Below, in pieces: positions 34,783 to 45,943 of a stretch of 64,000 bases of DNA (positions within the stretch are counted from its first letter, which is position 1; each line of letters opens with the position of its first letter). The translations under genes were made by a program, and so were the position numbers. The notes beneath the pieces are model-generated. The model was not told where the DNA came from. It searched no databases and worked only from the letters and a program-made list of their open reading frames with translations. Source of the DNA: Terana coerulea (lineage: Eukaryota; Basidiomycota; Agaricomycetes; Polyporales; Phanerochaetaceae); the NCBI GenBank assembly GCA_024811115.1, contig JAKOGH010000296.1:62001-126000 (forward strand), given 5' to 3'.

Positions 34783-36170
34783 TGTGAGCGGGCTTGTTGA
34801 CTTTGACAGTGGCTGAAGACGCAATACAACTTTCACTGGCTCTGCCTGCTTCGGTCCTAAGTTAACTGAGAAACGTGAGTTGGTGGGGTTCGGCAACGCG
34901 TTTGAACATTGATCTGTGCACTTACAGAAAATCTATTATTTCGCTAGGAGCGAAGTAGCAGTTCTAGTAGAAAGTTCAGTAATTGTCAAAATAGCGTAGA
35001 ATTGGCATGCTGACCAGCGATAGCGCACGTACGCCAAACAAATGTCCTTCAACAATGATGGCGACAATCTCGACTGGGGAGTGGTCGCTTGGATGGGGTT
35101 GTATGTTGCTACAGGATCTCTGCGTGAGCGACAGGTACCGGAGCGAGGGGCGGGGGATGGAGGTAGGAAGAGAAGATGACGAGCGACTCGGAGCCTGGTT
35201 TTGAGTGACAATCAGCAATTGCTTCGTCCCCAAACCCAGCTTGACAGCCAAGCTTCCACTGGAATGGATGTTACCGAAACAGTCGCTGCGCTTGCCATAC
35301 CTTTACCTCCCGCAAATATTTGCTTTCGCATATACCTCCTCCATATATTTGCCTTACGCACGGCTGCCTGGCGCAAAGGTATGAAATCATCGATTATTTG
35401 GGCTTACTACTAAAACCTTTGGGACCATTTCCAACACCAGAGCGTATCCGGCTAAGCCTCTGGGATGGGATTGAGGACACACTGGTGTTCGACATCGGAA
35501 CGCGAAGAGGTAGCACGTACAGCACGAACTCTACCTGCAGCCCATAAGTAGACTCGCCACATAGTAACTTATTGGCATACCACCACACCTTGCTCTGACA
35601 GACCATCTCAAGATCATCCCAAGACCATCCCAAGACCATCCCACGTTCTATCCCACTGGCGCCCGAAAGCTCTCCCTGGGCCTTCTGTCGCAGTTGACGT
35701 AACGCACTAGCCAGTTTTCATCGGTGACACCCATAGGCGAGGGATACCCATCGTGCGCGAGGCTGAGCCGGGCAATGAGACGGCAAAGTGGCGATGCATC
35801 AAGATCGCGGGGCCCACTAGTATGGAGTGCGGTGTGTCTTCGGGAGGGCACATCAGGGTTGAATGAGCTTGTGTGTACAGCAGCCACCGGTCTCCTTCCC
35901 AGCGCACTATTCAAGTTATGTACTCTCGACCGTGCGAACGTCGACTTGGTGGACCAAACTCTTCCATGCCAATGAATGTTCCGGGATCTGACGAAGTAAG
36001 AGGAGTCACAGCTGTGAAGAGGACGAGAGAATGAGACAAGTTATGAGTAACCGCCTCCCAGCTGGTTCAAGAATTTCGTTACACACTGAAGTCGGGACAA
36101 GAACAAAAATAGGACGGGAGAGCGAAATCTCCCGAACGTAGTCATTTGGTGGTGCATCGTGAAACCATCG
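34783..36170. other. Gene-poor stretch
   Basis: About 1.4 kb with no recognised protein gene. A short imperfect direct repeat of about 11 bases (unit near ATCCCAAGACC, about three copies) lies at 35606-35645. The tRNA-like gene begins at 36171. Confidence 0.5.
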
Positions 36171-36260
36171 GGACCCCTAGCTCAGTGGTAGAGCGTGTGA
36201 TTCCAGCCGACGATTTGTTGAGCATCCACAAGGTCATCCGTTCAATCCGGGTGGGGTTCA
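36171..36260 (+). tRNA. tRNA-Trp (anticodon CCA), intron-containing, with a bulged base
   Basis: Cloverleaf can be drawn by hand. Acceptor stem GGACCCC (36171-36177) pairs with GGGGTTC (36253-36259) with one G-U pair, and the discriminator is A at 36260. D-arm GCTC-AGTGGTA-GAGC is at 36180-36194. The T-arm is ATCCG, loop TTCAATC, CGGGT at 36236-36252. The anticodon stem begins TGTGA (36196-36200), followed by TTCCAG, which puts CCA at 36203-36205. An intron of roughly 16-20 bases then follows. The 3' strand of that stem reads T-CCACA: four base pairs form, and the fifth is an A-C mismatch or needs one C to bulge out. A T-run terminator lies near 36276. The extra C could be a sequencing indel or mark a tRNA pseudogene. 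Confidence 0.65.
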
Positions 36261-36799
36261 TCCCCAGAATAGGTCATTCTTTTGTCAAGTTTTGGCTGCC
36301 GAAAGAATCTAGATTCAGTGTGCCGTGTCACGTGTGCACTGTGCAGTATAAGCTGTCATAAATATAGGACTAGTTGACCGTGATCATATGTATTCTGGAG
36401 TAGGGATATAACCTTACTGATAGTTACTATGAGTCACTAATACAGTAGGTATGCTTTCTGGATCGCGAATGCGAGGCTGGAGAAGAGTGAAGATGCACAC
36501 AGATTTACAGAACATTACTTTGAGTCACTGGCTCGTATTTCACTAACATGACTTAGGATGATAGCGACGGGCACAACGGGGTGCAACCAGCGGATTCATT
36601 GAGAGAGTTCGAGATACTCAGGCGCAGCTCGAGCAGCGAAGTGTTGATCACAGTACCGCGGTACCGTCCATAGGCCTAGTAAACAAGGAAGCAAAGCAGT
36701 AGATACAGTATCGACATCCATCTTCCCCGCCATGCCCCATCTCTTACATACCACCGCTGAGAAAAAGATACACGAAGATCTATTGTGGCGTGCGCGACA
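36261..36799. other. Intergenic, no gene recognised
   Basis: About 540 AT-richer bases between the tRNA-like gene and the 3' end of the aldehyde dehydrogenase gene. No coding signal was seen. Confidence 0.5.
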
Positions 36800-39197
36800 T
36801 TACCGCCTTGCCGCGTCGATCAGGTTCCCAAGCGCCTCCAGCCGTGGCCGCCAACCCTCGGCGTAGAAAAATCCGATAAGACCGCTTATGAATTGCCTGT
36901 GCGCGCTCAAGTAAGTTATAGATGGAGAGGAAAGGAGAGGGGGATCTACCAGCTGAGAGAGATCGAGCGCACAGGGTAGTCAAGTGGCTTGGGGATGGAG
37001 GTTTGTATGAGCCATGGCCAGCGGTCGACGACAACGACCTTCGTGCTTGCCAGCGCGCGAAGACCTTCGGGTCCACCTAAAATCACAGTATCAAGATCGG
37101 CTCTGGGCAAAATCAGTGCAAGGCATACCGAATCGACCGTATCCGCTCATCTTCACACCACCAAAAGGCAGGTCTTGGCTGCAAGAAGGTCAGTACCACT
37201 TCGTATCTACTACTCTATGCATACAACGTACTTCAACTACGGAGGGCCCATTAGTTACAAGTCAAACGTCAATGGGGCGATACACTCACGTAAAACACCG
37301 CGAAGTCGTTGACGGACACCATGCCGCACTGTAGGTGCTTCGCAACCAGTTCGACGCACTTCTCCTGATCTGGCCCGAATACACTCGCACCAAGGCCGTA
37401 TCGCGTGCCGTTCGCGATGGCGATCGCCTCTTCCAAGGTGTCATACTTCATGAGGAGAGCAATGGGTGCAAACACTGCCGAACTATCAATCCCAGTTAAT
37501 CATAAATGTGGGGCGAGAACGCACTTTCGATCTGTGCAATCTCCGACGAAGGGTCCACGTTGCCGACCACTGTCGGGCTAAAGTACGCACCGTTCTCGAG
37601 GTACGGGTGTCGCCAACGCTTACCACCGACGTCAACCGTCGCGCCATGGTTCTCAGCTGTCTCTAGGATGCGCTCGAGGTGGCTGAACCGGTCAGCGTTG
37701 ATCATGGCACCGCAGTCCACCGTCGGGATGAAACCATCTTGTGGTTGTGACAGCGCCGAGCCGAGGCGGAGCTGCTTGGTGCGCTCAACAATGGCGGCGT
37801 AGATCTCGTCGTATTGGGAGGAATGTACAATCAGGCGTTCGATGCCAATACAGTTCTGGCCAGCGTTTTGGCTATCGAGGGCGTGTGAGCAGTGTAGGTA
37901 CCTATAGAGTGGGCTACGTACAAAATTCCGCGCATCCAGACGCTCAGATACTGGTTGATGTCCGTTGAAGGCATAACAATTGCGGGATCCTTGCCACCAA
38001 GCTCCAGAGTGACCGGTGTGAGTTGCTCTGCTGCCGCGGCTACGACCTTGCGTCCAACTTCCTCAGAACCGATGAATGTGATATGTCTGATCCAAGGCGA
38101 CTTGGTTAAAGCCTCTGCCTCGTCCGGGTAGCAGCATACAAGCTGCGACGCGATACGTTAGTAGCTATACGCGTTTGATACACACATAGACACGTACTTG
38201 TACAAGCTCCGGGTCTTGACCACATACGCGCAAACATTCCTTAATGGCACTAACGTACCACTGTGTTGACCAAACAACATTCTCAGAGCATTTCACGACG
38301 ATTCCGTTGCCTGCGAAGATGGCAGCCAAGACAGGGGAGAAGACGTTGTGCAAGGCTGCCACGATGCTGTCATTGATAACGGCATTTTATATGAAGAGAC
38401 GTATTGCGTACGATAATTCCAAGATACGATGGCTGAAACCACACCCAGTGGTTCGTAGTAGACTTTGGCCTTCTTGTAGACCAGCATCCAATTTGTACTG
38501 CGTGATTCAGGTTTCAAATAGTGTTCTCCGTGGCGAACCAGAAAATCCATCTTCGAAGCAGTAGTGAGGATTTCACCAAGAGCCGCGTCAAGCACTGTGG
38601 CTCGGATATTAGCCTCCTTCGTCCACAAGCGAAATGTTGTCACTCACAAGTCTTGCCACTGTCACGCGCTGCGACCTTCGCGCATGTCTCTTGGTTGTCA
38701 ATCAACCATTTCTTCAGACTGCGCACGACCTTGCGGCGGTCTGCGAAGGAGCTGTTCTTCCAAGATGCTTGGGCAGTGACGGACAGCCTGATTTTATGCG
38801 CAATGTCGTCTGCGTTGTCAGCGACGTATGTACCGAGATGCCACGTAGTTGCGGGGTCAAAGCAGGTTATGTATCGCCGTCCTTGGAGATGGACTGGGGG
38901 AGAAGAGCAGGGTCTCGCATGTGAGACTCAATAGATGGGTCTTCAATCTTGGTTGCCTCAAAGTTAGGTCCAATTTGCTGTAAAGCGTGTCAATATCTGC
39001 CCCCGCATAATCACAAATTATCGACGTACTTCCGGAGCACGAATGCGGAATGGCACGGCTCTGTTGCGCATGGAATGGTACCGCTGGAAGACAAGCCATA
39101 TGCCGAGAGCAAAGAAAATGGAAATAGGGTATAGGATGCCGGGGCCGCTGTCATCGTAGTCGTCAATGTCGGAGTAGGGCGTGTGATAGTCGTCCAT
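36800..39197 (-). CDS. MSC7: Membrane-anchored aldehyde dehydrogenase, Msc7-like
   Basis: NAD(P)-dependent aldehyde dehydrogenase superfamily with an N-terminal membrane helix, like yeast Msc7. From Met 39197: acidic MDDYHTPYSDIDDYDDSGPG, then helix ILYPISIFFALGIWLVF and YHSMRNRAVPFRIRAPE. Catalytic domain: EPLGVVSAIVSWNYPLHNV, AAIFAGNGIVVKCSENVVWS, the Glu motif VTLELGGKDPAIV, the Cys motif QNAGQNCIGIERLIV, GASVFGPDQEKCVELVAKHL and LPFGGVKMSGYGRFGGPEGL. The C-terminus reads FISGLIGFFYAEGWRPRLEA ending DAARR, stop at 36800. Many short introns were traced; the NYPLHN junction works with a late acceptor. An upstream open frame from 39289 (MPRDQELDLSFDSPFRRYPH) resembles Msc7 N-termini but is one base out of frame with 39197, so the true start may be 39289 with an indel between. 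Confidence 0.88.
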
Positions 39198-39425
39198 AGC
39201 GGTCGTGCGCCTGGAGTAGTCGTGGCGGCGTGGGGGTATCGTCGAAAGGGAGAGTCAAAAGACAAGTCCAACTCTTGGTCGCGTGGCATCTGAACCTACC
39301 GCGTTGTGTGCCCGTGTTTGCCGAGACGCCTGTGGTGAGACCCAGTCAGGCGCCTTAGCGTCATTCCCGTCCTTGAACGCAGACTGTCACCGCCCAGTGT
39401 ACACCACTCCTTCAAGCTGCCCACG

Positions 39426-41171
39426 ATGTCCAGTAGAGAACCAATGTGGTATTGCCATGAGGTGCGTTTGCATGCAAACTGAGAAGCTGCTCAAAATTCT
39501 GAATAATATGCTACAGTGCCATGCCGAGATGCGCCCACTGATGGTCAGTGTGCCTTTCCTCCAGCTCGGCAGGCCTGAATGACCATGGTATAGGTACCAG
39601 ATCCACACTGTGCATCATGCAACGGCACCTTTGTAGAGAAGGTGCGCCGCCACATTGCCATCGATGGACCAGACGCTGAGGATGGCTCTCCGCGCAGTTG
39701 GAGAACCCACAAGATGACCCTCGCGAGCTTGGGCGTGACCACCTATTCGCAGGCGACGATACGTTTGGGGATAACTTTCTACGTGAGTCTTGGTGTATCT
39801 ACGTTTCTTGGCGACTACTCATCTCCTGCTAGTTCCCCTACAGCAGATGATGCGGTCAAGGGCAGCTTCCCCGCCACGATCACCCATGTCAGGCGGATTT
39901 GGAGGAACACGGCCTGCTGCGGTGCGTACACACGATGGATGTGTCGTCAATATGCGGAGGTCTTACCTTATCGCCTAGAACACCACCAGGGGGTCCTCTG
40001 GCTTCACGATACGGATTAACCGGACGAGCGGTCCTGAGGGTGGACCAAGAACAACATTCTCTACGGGGCCGGCAAGAACAGGCGACATTCCCCTTCTCTC
40101 CGAGTCTGTTGCCCACGTTCCTGTCCTATCTGATGACTAAGCTAACTACCTCAACCAGGTATGTCTCCAGGAATAGCGGCTCTCGACCAGGTGCAGGACA
40201 GGACAGAGAAGCGATTAACGGTCCGCTCATGTTTCAGTACCTTCTCGCCATGCTGTCACAGCCCGGTAGGAATGGTCCAATGACCGATCTCTTCGAGGGC
40301 ATGATGCCTGGGGGCCCCGAAACCGGACGGATGGGCGACTATGTCTTCAACCAAGAAGGTTCTTATCCTTTCGGCTTACGGTATTAGCATTATGGCACTG
40401 ACACTGCCTCCAGCGTTGGATCAGATTATTACTCAACTCATGGAGAACTCTAGCGCGCACCCAGTCGCCGCGTCCGAGGAAATCTTGGAGAAGTTGCCCC
40501 GTGAAGTGCTTGAAGAAGGATGTGCGTACGCGGACATATCTTGCACGCGTCGCGGACAGAGCTGATAAAGTCGCTCGCAGCACCGCTCCTCGAGAAAGAC
40601 TGTGCTGTGTGTAAGGAGCAGTTCCAATTGGGAACCGAAGACCCAGACGAACAGATCGTCGTCGAGCTTCCATGCAAGCACCCCTTCCACGAGCCGTGTA
40701 TCATTCCCTGGCTCAAGTCCAGCGGCACATGTCCTGTGTGCAGGTACGGACCTCATCCTTATACTGGGCCTTTTTAGTCAGCGTTAACATTTGACGTCTC
40801 CGTTCACTAGATATCAGTTAGTCCCCCAGCCTGAGCATCATCCGCCTGGTCCAGGTCCTCCGTCTGGCAGTAACGGTGGAAGTGGAAATGGAGGGAACAA
40901 CAGTGCTCCCCGCTCACCGGGCCAGGATCAGAACCAAGGTCAACCAGGGTCTGGCGGCTTCCTAGGAACCCTATTCAATATGCTTGGGAACGCAGCCTCA
41001 GGAGCAACTGGAAACAGGCCTGGTGGGACTACCGGGAATACCAACAATAACCACAGCAGCACGAACAACAACCCATCCAGCTTCCGCCATAACAGCAACT
41101 CGCGCCCATCTTCACGACGGAATAGCCATGAGACCGACCTGCCGGGGAGCTGGCACAACGAAGTAGACTAG
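39426..41171 (+). CDS. RING-H2 E3 ubiquitin ligase, RNF126/RNF115-like
   Basis: Probable cytosolic quality-control ubiquitin ligase. N-terminal zinc finger: MSSREPMWYCHE, then CHAEMRPLM, then VPDPHCASCNGTFVEKLENP with four cysteines in the RNF126 arrangement. A disordered Arg/Ser/Gly middle follows with FTIRINRT and NGPLMFQYLLAMLSQPGRNG. Next is ALDQIITQLMENSSAHPVAA with EILEKLPREVLEEGSPLLEK. The RING-H2 domain is DCAVCKEQFQLG and VVELPCKHPFHEPCIIPWLK and SGTCPVCR (C3H2C3, all ligands present). The tail is Gly/Asn/Ser/Pro-rich and ends WHNEVD at 41171. At least eight exons, starting 39426-39461, 39517-39543 and 39594 onward; each tested junction keeps frame. No frame break was found. Confidence 0.9.
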
Positions 41172-41417
41172 AGAAGGCGATGTGCGATGACGAGGAGGAA
41201 AGGAGTGTATCACCACGGTTTTCCGGAACGGTGTATCCATATGAGTACCACCACGCTGTTGTAGAATATGTTGGACATCTATTTTGTAGTGATTTTGATC
41301 CACATCCTTAGGGTATTGTATCGACTAATATATACATATATACCATGCCTCTTCAAGACGAGAGCGCAAACATAAAACCCAGTTACGAGCAACCAGAAAC
41401 CGAAGTCTGTGCAGGAC

Positions 41418-43137
41418 TTAGTTCGAGGTGGCCTGCGTGAAGGGCGTGTTGGCGACGCCGACCCTGTTGCCGGCGGAGTCTATAAAATCATAATGAGCGA
41501 GGATGAAAGCAGGGAAGCATAGAGCGAGGACATACCGAAGACGACGTAGAACCGCTCCATCCAGGTCATGCCGTTGATGAAGTCCATGCCCTGGCCGGAG
41601 TTGTGCCCGATGTCGCTGACGATGAGGAAGACGTGCTGGTCGTCACCACCGATCGCCGAGTTGAGCGCACGCTGCGAAATCAAACGAGTGTGAGTGTATG
41701 TGTAAGCAGAGCGAGACCGATACATACCGGGAAAATCTGCGCGTTGGCGGTGAACTCGAAGAGGACGCCGCCGATGTTGAAGAACAGGCTCTTGAGGTTC
41801 GCGAACTGCGCGAGCGAGAGCTTCAGCAGGTCCGTCGTCGGGTCGAGCACGCCGCCGGTGGCCGCTGTGTAGCGGGTGAACGCGTCTGCCCGGGCGAGGC
41901 GCATGTCAGCGCAGGGACAGCGAAAGATGACAGGGGGACATACCGCTGGCGATCAAGGTGAGCGTGGTACCGGTGTCGACCACGCCGGCGGTGCTGGACA
42001 GGATGTTGGTGGAGGGGCCGTAGCGGATCTGCTGGTTGATGCCCCAGAACTTGTTCGACGGCGCCGTTGTCGTCACCGGGCTGCACAGGGTAAGATTAAC
42101 GTTCAGGAGCGCAGTGAGCAATGAACAGCATACACAAAGTTGATAGAGCCAATGAACTTGGACGAATCGGTACCGCCGAAAGTTAGCTCGCCGTTGACGG
42201 TGCCAACGGAAGACGAAGGCTCGAAGGAGATCGCGACTTGGTTTTGGGCGATTACTGCCTGCTGGGAGAGGCTGTCCGTTACTGTACGAGCCAGTTCAGC
42301 TGCCCGTGCCAGACATGAGCGGGAGATGAATTACCGGTAGGAACAGTGACTGTGGTATCAGGGCTCAAAGTCCCAAGAGTAAGATCGGTCGGGCCAAGTC
42401 TAAAAGCAGATCAGTTCGCACTCAAAATTCAGCTAAGTGGCAGCCTTACCCCAGGATACCATCACTGTCATCGAACCCAGTGGAATCGGTCGCGGCACCA
42501 ATAGATTGACCAAAGACCGTCAGAGAGGGCCCAATCATGATCTTGTCGTTGAATTCTGTTCCGGACATGGACTCTCCCTCTCCGTATTGTATTGCCTGTA
42601 GCTCATTCAGACAAAACAAACTAAGGCATGTGATCAAAGATGCTTACTACGGTGTCACGGGTCTGAACACTGGTTGATGTTTGGACATATGGTGTTTTCG
42701 CACCGACCCAGGTGTTTGAACTTCCAGTGTCGACAAGAAGCGAGTCTAGGACAATATCAGCACGACGATCCTGGAAAGTAGACACGGGCGGGCCTCACAT
42801 GTCGTCGGCGGACTTCCAATTTTAACCTGTAGTGTAGTCTGTGAGAAAGGTTCTATACATCAGGGACATGAACTTACGTCGACGACATAGTCCACCGCTT
42901 GGTTGGTAGCAGGAACACTTCCAACAATAGCGTTGGTTCCAAACTTCTTGCTCGCCCCGCTTGCCCTGGCAAGGAGGCCCTGGACACGGGCCCTGTCGTG
43001 CTGCACCAGGCGGAGCGTCGTGGTGGTGTTGATCCGCTTTGCCACAGGCAAAGAGATCGTCGGTGACCGCACCACGATCGGGTTCGCGAGAACCGCCGCG
43101 ACGAAGGTGAGGGCGAGAAGCAGCTGTTGGCAGAACA
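41418..43137 (-). CDS. Secreted aspartic protease B (polyporopepsin-like, family A1)
   Basis: Same family as proteases A, C and D. Signal peptide MFCQQLLLALTFVAAVLAN, propeptide with RINTTTTLRLVQHDRARVQG. First catalytic motif LLVDTGSSNTWVGAKTPYV, flap-region variant YGEGESMSGTEF (others have YGSGSFSGTEF). GDGTDSSKF-like turn ELTFGGTDSSKFIGSINFV, second catalytic motif GVVDTGTTLTLIAS, then FANLKSLFFNIGGVLFEF and NAQIFP. An intron precedes RALNSAIGGDDQHVFLIV, as in protease A. It ends NRVGVANTPFTQATSN, stop 41418-41420. No frame break was found, so this copy should encode an active enzyme. It is the most diverged of the three minus-strand copies and is not part of the recent duplication. Confidence 0.93.
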
Positions 43138-44281
43138 TCCTGGTCCTGGGGAGCTTTTGGGAGTGCGGTCTCGGTAAGTGTGACAGCAGCTTATATAGCA
43201 GGCATCCGGCAGGCATGGGTGCCGCCGGAGGTTCAGGAGACACGCATCGGCTTCGACGACAGATGACCATCTCGTTCACGTCGAGCCGGCGCATCAGCAG
43301 AAGGAGAGATGCCTGGTTGAAGTTTGCTTGACGGTGTCGCCGTTGTGAACGGAGCAATTGCGAATGATAGATGTCTCCGTTAAACTGGGAATGAGACAGG
43401 GCCTGCTTCCAATCCAGCGGAGGCATTCACAAGTGGTCAACCTCGGCTACAGTCGGATACTCGTGAGTAAACGCCGCAATGGTTGCATCCTCATGTTTTG
43501 CAGACAGCTAGATATTCTACACAGTAAGTTTTATTTGGAATGAGCCAAAACCTTGTACGTACCGTATCCAACTCCCACCCAACGGCGTGGCCGGACAGAG
43601 GTCACGTTGTTGCTACCAGCATCGTGATTCGTGCAATCACCATCATGTACCTAGGAGAAGCTCTGTACATCGTCCGATTGTTGACCGAAAGCCGAGCACA
43701 GCAATGTGTCCCGCAGAGCGCAGCACGTCTGAGAAAGCCAGCGACTGAAGGGGTGGTACCCATCTGTCAAGCTGGGTGAGATCACTGACATTTAAAGGTA
43801 CAATCCCCAAGTCTATAGAACACATGCCGTACTTATGTACAGGCCCGATGCCGGCGGTACTTCACCGAAAGGTAATCTTTCAGCAGGCCGCTATTGCATT
43901 GGCTCCTTTCTATCTGAGAGTTTGGGATGGAGGAAGTGAATGAGTGGAAAGTAAGGTGCTCAGCGCTACTCCGCTTGCTCTTGTCGAGTTGTTTGCGGCA
44001 GATGCCGCCCACTTTGATGGCTGCCTGCCAATGAACGTCGTTGCTGATCCCACTGACAAGGCCCTGAGTACAACCTGAGTAACTTAGGGAACACAGCTGG
44101 CAGTGCAGACACAAGCTGTGGTGAGGTTTGATCCTGTCTGTTCCATCTGCAAGACGAGAGTACACTGTGAGAGTACATACAACATAGCAACCCTGTACAA
44201 CCCGACGGGCACATGGCAAGGCTTGCGAGAATGTAAACTTAGCACGAACTACAGGAAGCATTAACTTCTCACTGGCCACGC
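43138..44281. other. Intergenic between proteases B and C, no gene recognised
   Basis: About 1.1 kb. Contains the protease B TATA box at its left end. Minus-strand open frames at 43833-44279 show no motif. Confidence 0.5.
43191..43197 (-). promoter_or_regulatory. TATA box of protease B
   Basis: TATATAA on the minus strand, 54-60 bases upstream of the start codon at 43137. Confidence 0.65.
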
Positions 44282-45943
44282 CTAGTTCACGTTGGCGGTA
44301 GTGAAGGAGGTGGTGGCGAGGCCGAGTCGACGGTTGGTGGTATCTGTCAGGGGAGGTTCAGTCGCACGTCGTCAGACAAAGAGAACGCAAATGACTTACC
44401 GTAGACCGAGTAGAACCGCTCAAGGAAGGTCTGCCCGTTGATAAAGTCGAGGCCCTCGCCCAGAGTTGCTGCCCAGGTCATTGACCACGAGGTAGACATG
44501 CGAGCTGTCGCCGCCGAGGGCCGCGTTGAGCGAGCGGGGGAAGATCTGCGCGTTCGGCGTGAGCGTGTACGTCGTGCTGCCGACCTTGAAGTTCAGATTC
44601 TGCAGCTTGGCGAAACTGCGATGTCGTGAGGCGCAGAAGACCAGTGTTGTTGTCCTGGACAGCTCCGGTGGCGCTGACGTACCGGTTGAACGCATCTGAG
44701 GGACTCTCGTGAGGACTTGGTACCAGGCAATGCGTTCGCCTAAATAGCTTACCAGTGGGGAGGAGAGTGAGAGTGGTACCGGTGTCGACGATGCCTGCGG
44801 TGGTGGACAAGATAGAGGTGCTGCCGTAAGTAACAGACTGGTTAATACCCCAGTAGTCCGCCGCGTTCTCAGTGCTCGTCAGAGAGCTGTAAGCAGCGTG
44901 AATAAATTCTGTTGGGTCACTCAGTGAGCACAACTTACACGTAATTGATGGAACCAGTGAATTTGCTGGAGTCGGTACCGCCGAAGGTGAGCTCGCCGTT
45001 GGTGTCAGACCCTGAAGTTGGTGGTGCGAACGAGACAGCGACAATCTCAGTGGAGATCGTTCCCTGCTTGAACAGGTTGTCCGTGACTAACCATTTTATT
45101 ATGAGCGCACATAGTAATGAAGAACCAATAAAAGCGTACCGGTGGGAACGGTGTTGAGACTGCTGACAGTTCCCTGTGTCAAGTCGACAGGGCCGATACT
45201 GGTGGCTGGCGTGAGCTACCGACAATCTCCAATACTGCAGATTACATACCCAAGGATTCCGTCAACGCCATCGAAGCCCTGGGAGCTGGAAGCGACGCCG
45301 ATGGATTGCTTGGTGATGACGAGGTTGCCGAGAGTGACCTTGTCGGTAAACTCGGTGCCAGTGAAAGGATCCGGAGCCGTATCCGACAGACTGGGGTGTG
45401 GACACGACATCAGTACATATGGGTTTAGAAGGCGTTAATGCACGTACCACAGACCCGCCAGACTTCGTACTGGTCGAAGTAGAGACGTATCTCGTGCCAG
45501 CACCGACCCAGGTGTTGGAGCTGCCGGTATCGACAATGAGGTCATCTACGTATATGTGTGAGCACCGTCCAACCGGCGGCTTGAGTTACTCACAGGTGGT
45601 AGCGGGGCTCCCAACACCGACCTATAAGAGCATGGTTGGCATGATATCTAAAGCAAGCGGGTCTAGCAGCACTCACGCTAGCAATGTAGCTTGAAATAGT
45701 GTTAGTAACGGGGATGCTCAGGCCGACGGCCTCAACACCAAACTTCCCCGACGCAATGGCCTCACGCCGTCCTTTGAGGAGCCGGGCCCGGGCCTGATCG
45801 TGCCTCAATACATCCGCAACGCCAGTGGTGTTTACCTTCTTGACGAAAGGCAAGGTCACAAGGTTGTCATGGACAACGACCGGAGTCGCCGCGACCATAA
45901 GGGCAAGCGTGAGGAGAGCGACGAACGACTGGCTAAGGAACAT
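44282..45943 (-). pseudogene. Secreted aspartic protease C, three apparent one-base insertions
   Basis: Close relative of protease D: signal peptide MFLSQSFVALLTLALMVAAT, first catalytic motif DTGSSNTWVGAGTRYV, ELTFGGTDSSKFTGSINYV, GIVDTGTTLTLLPT, NAQIFPRSLNAALGGDSS, end TTANVN at 44282. Three frame breaks appear when compared with its sister copies. A at 45364-45366 (GTGAAAGGATCC; D has GAGAAGGATCC) is in the flap region. A at 44614-44616 (GCGAAACTGC; B has GCGAACTGC) is in TSQFAKLQN. An extra base at 44461-44465 (CCCAGAG; D has CCCGAG) is in NSGEGLDF. The bases around each break are otherwise conserved and both Asp motifs are intact. So either this is a young pseudogene or the three insertions are sequencing errors; given the pattern elsewhere, errors are at least as likely. 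It lacks the intron before RSLN that A and B have. Confidence 0.75.

Noticed and set aside
35606..35645. Short direct repeat
   Set aside because: About three copies of a near-11-base unit; common simple repeat, not a CRISPR or satellite.
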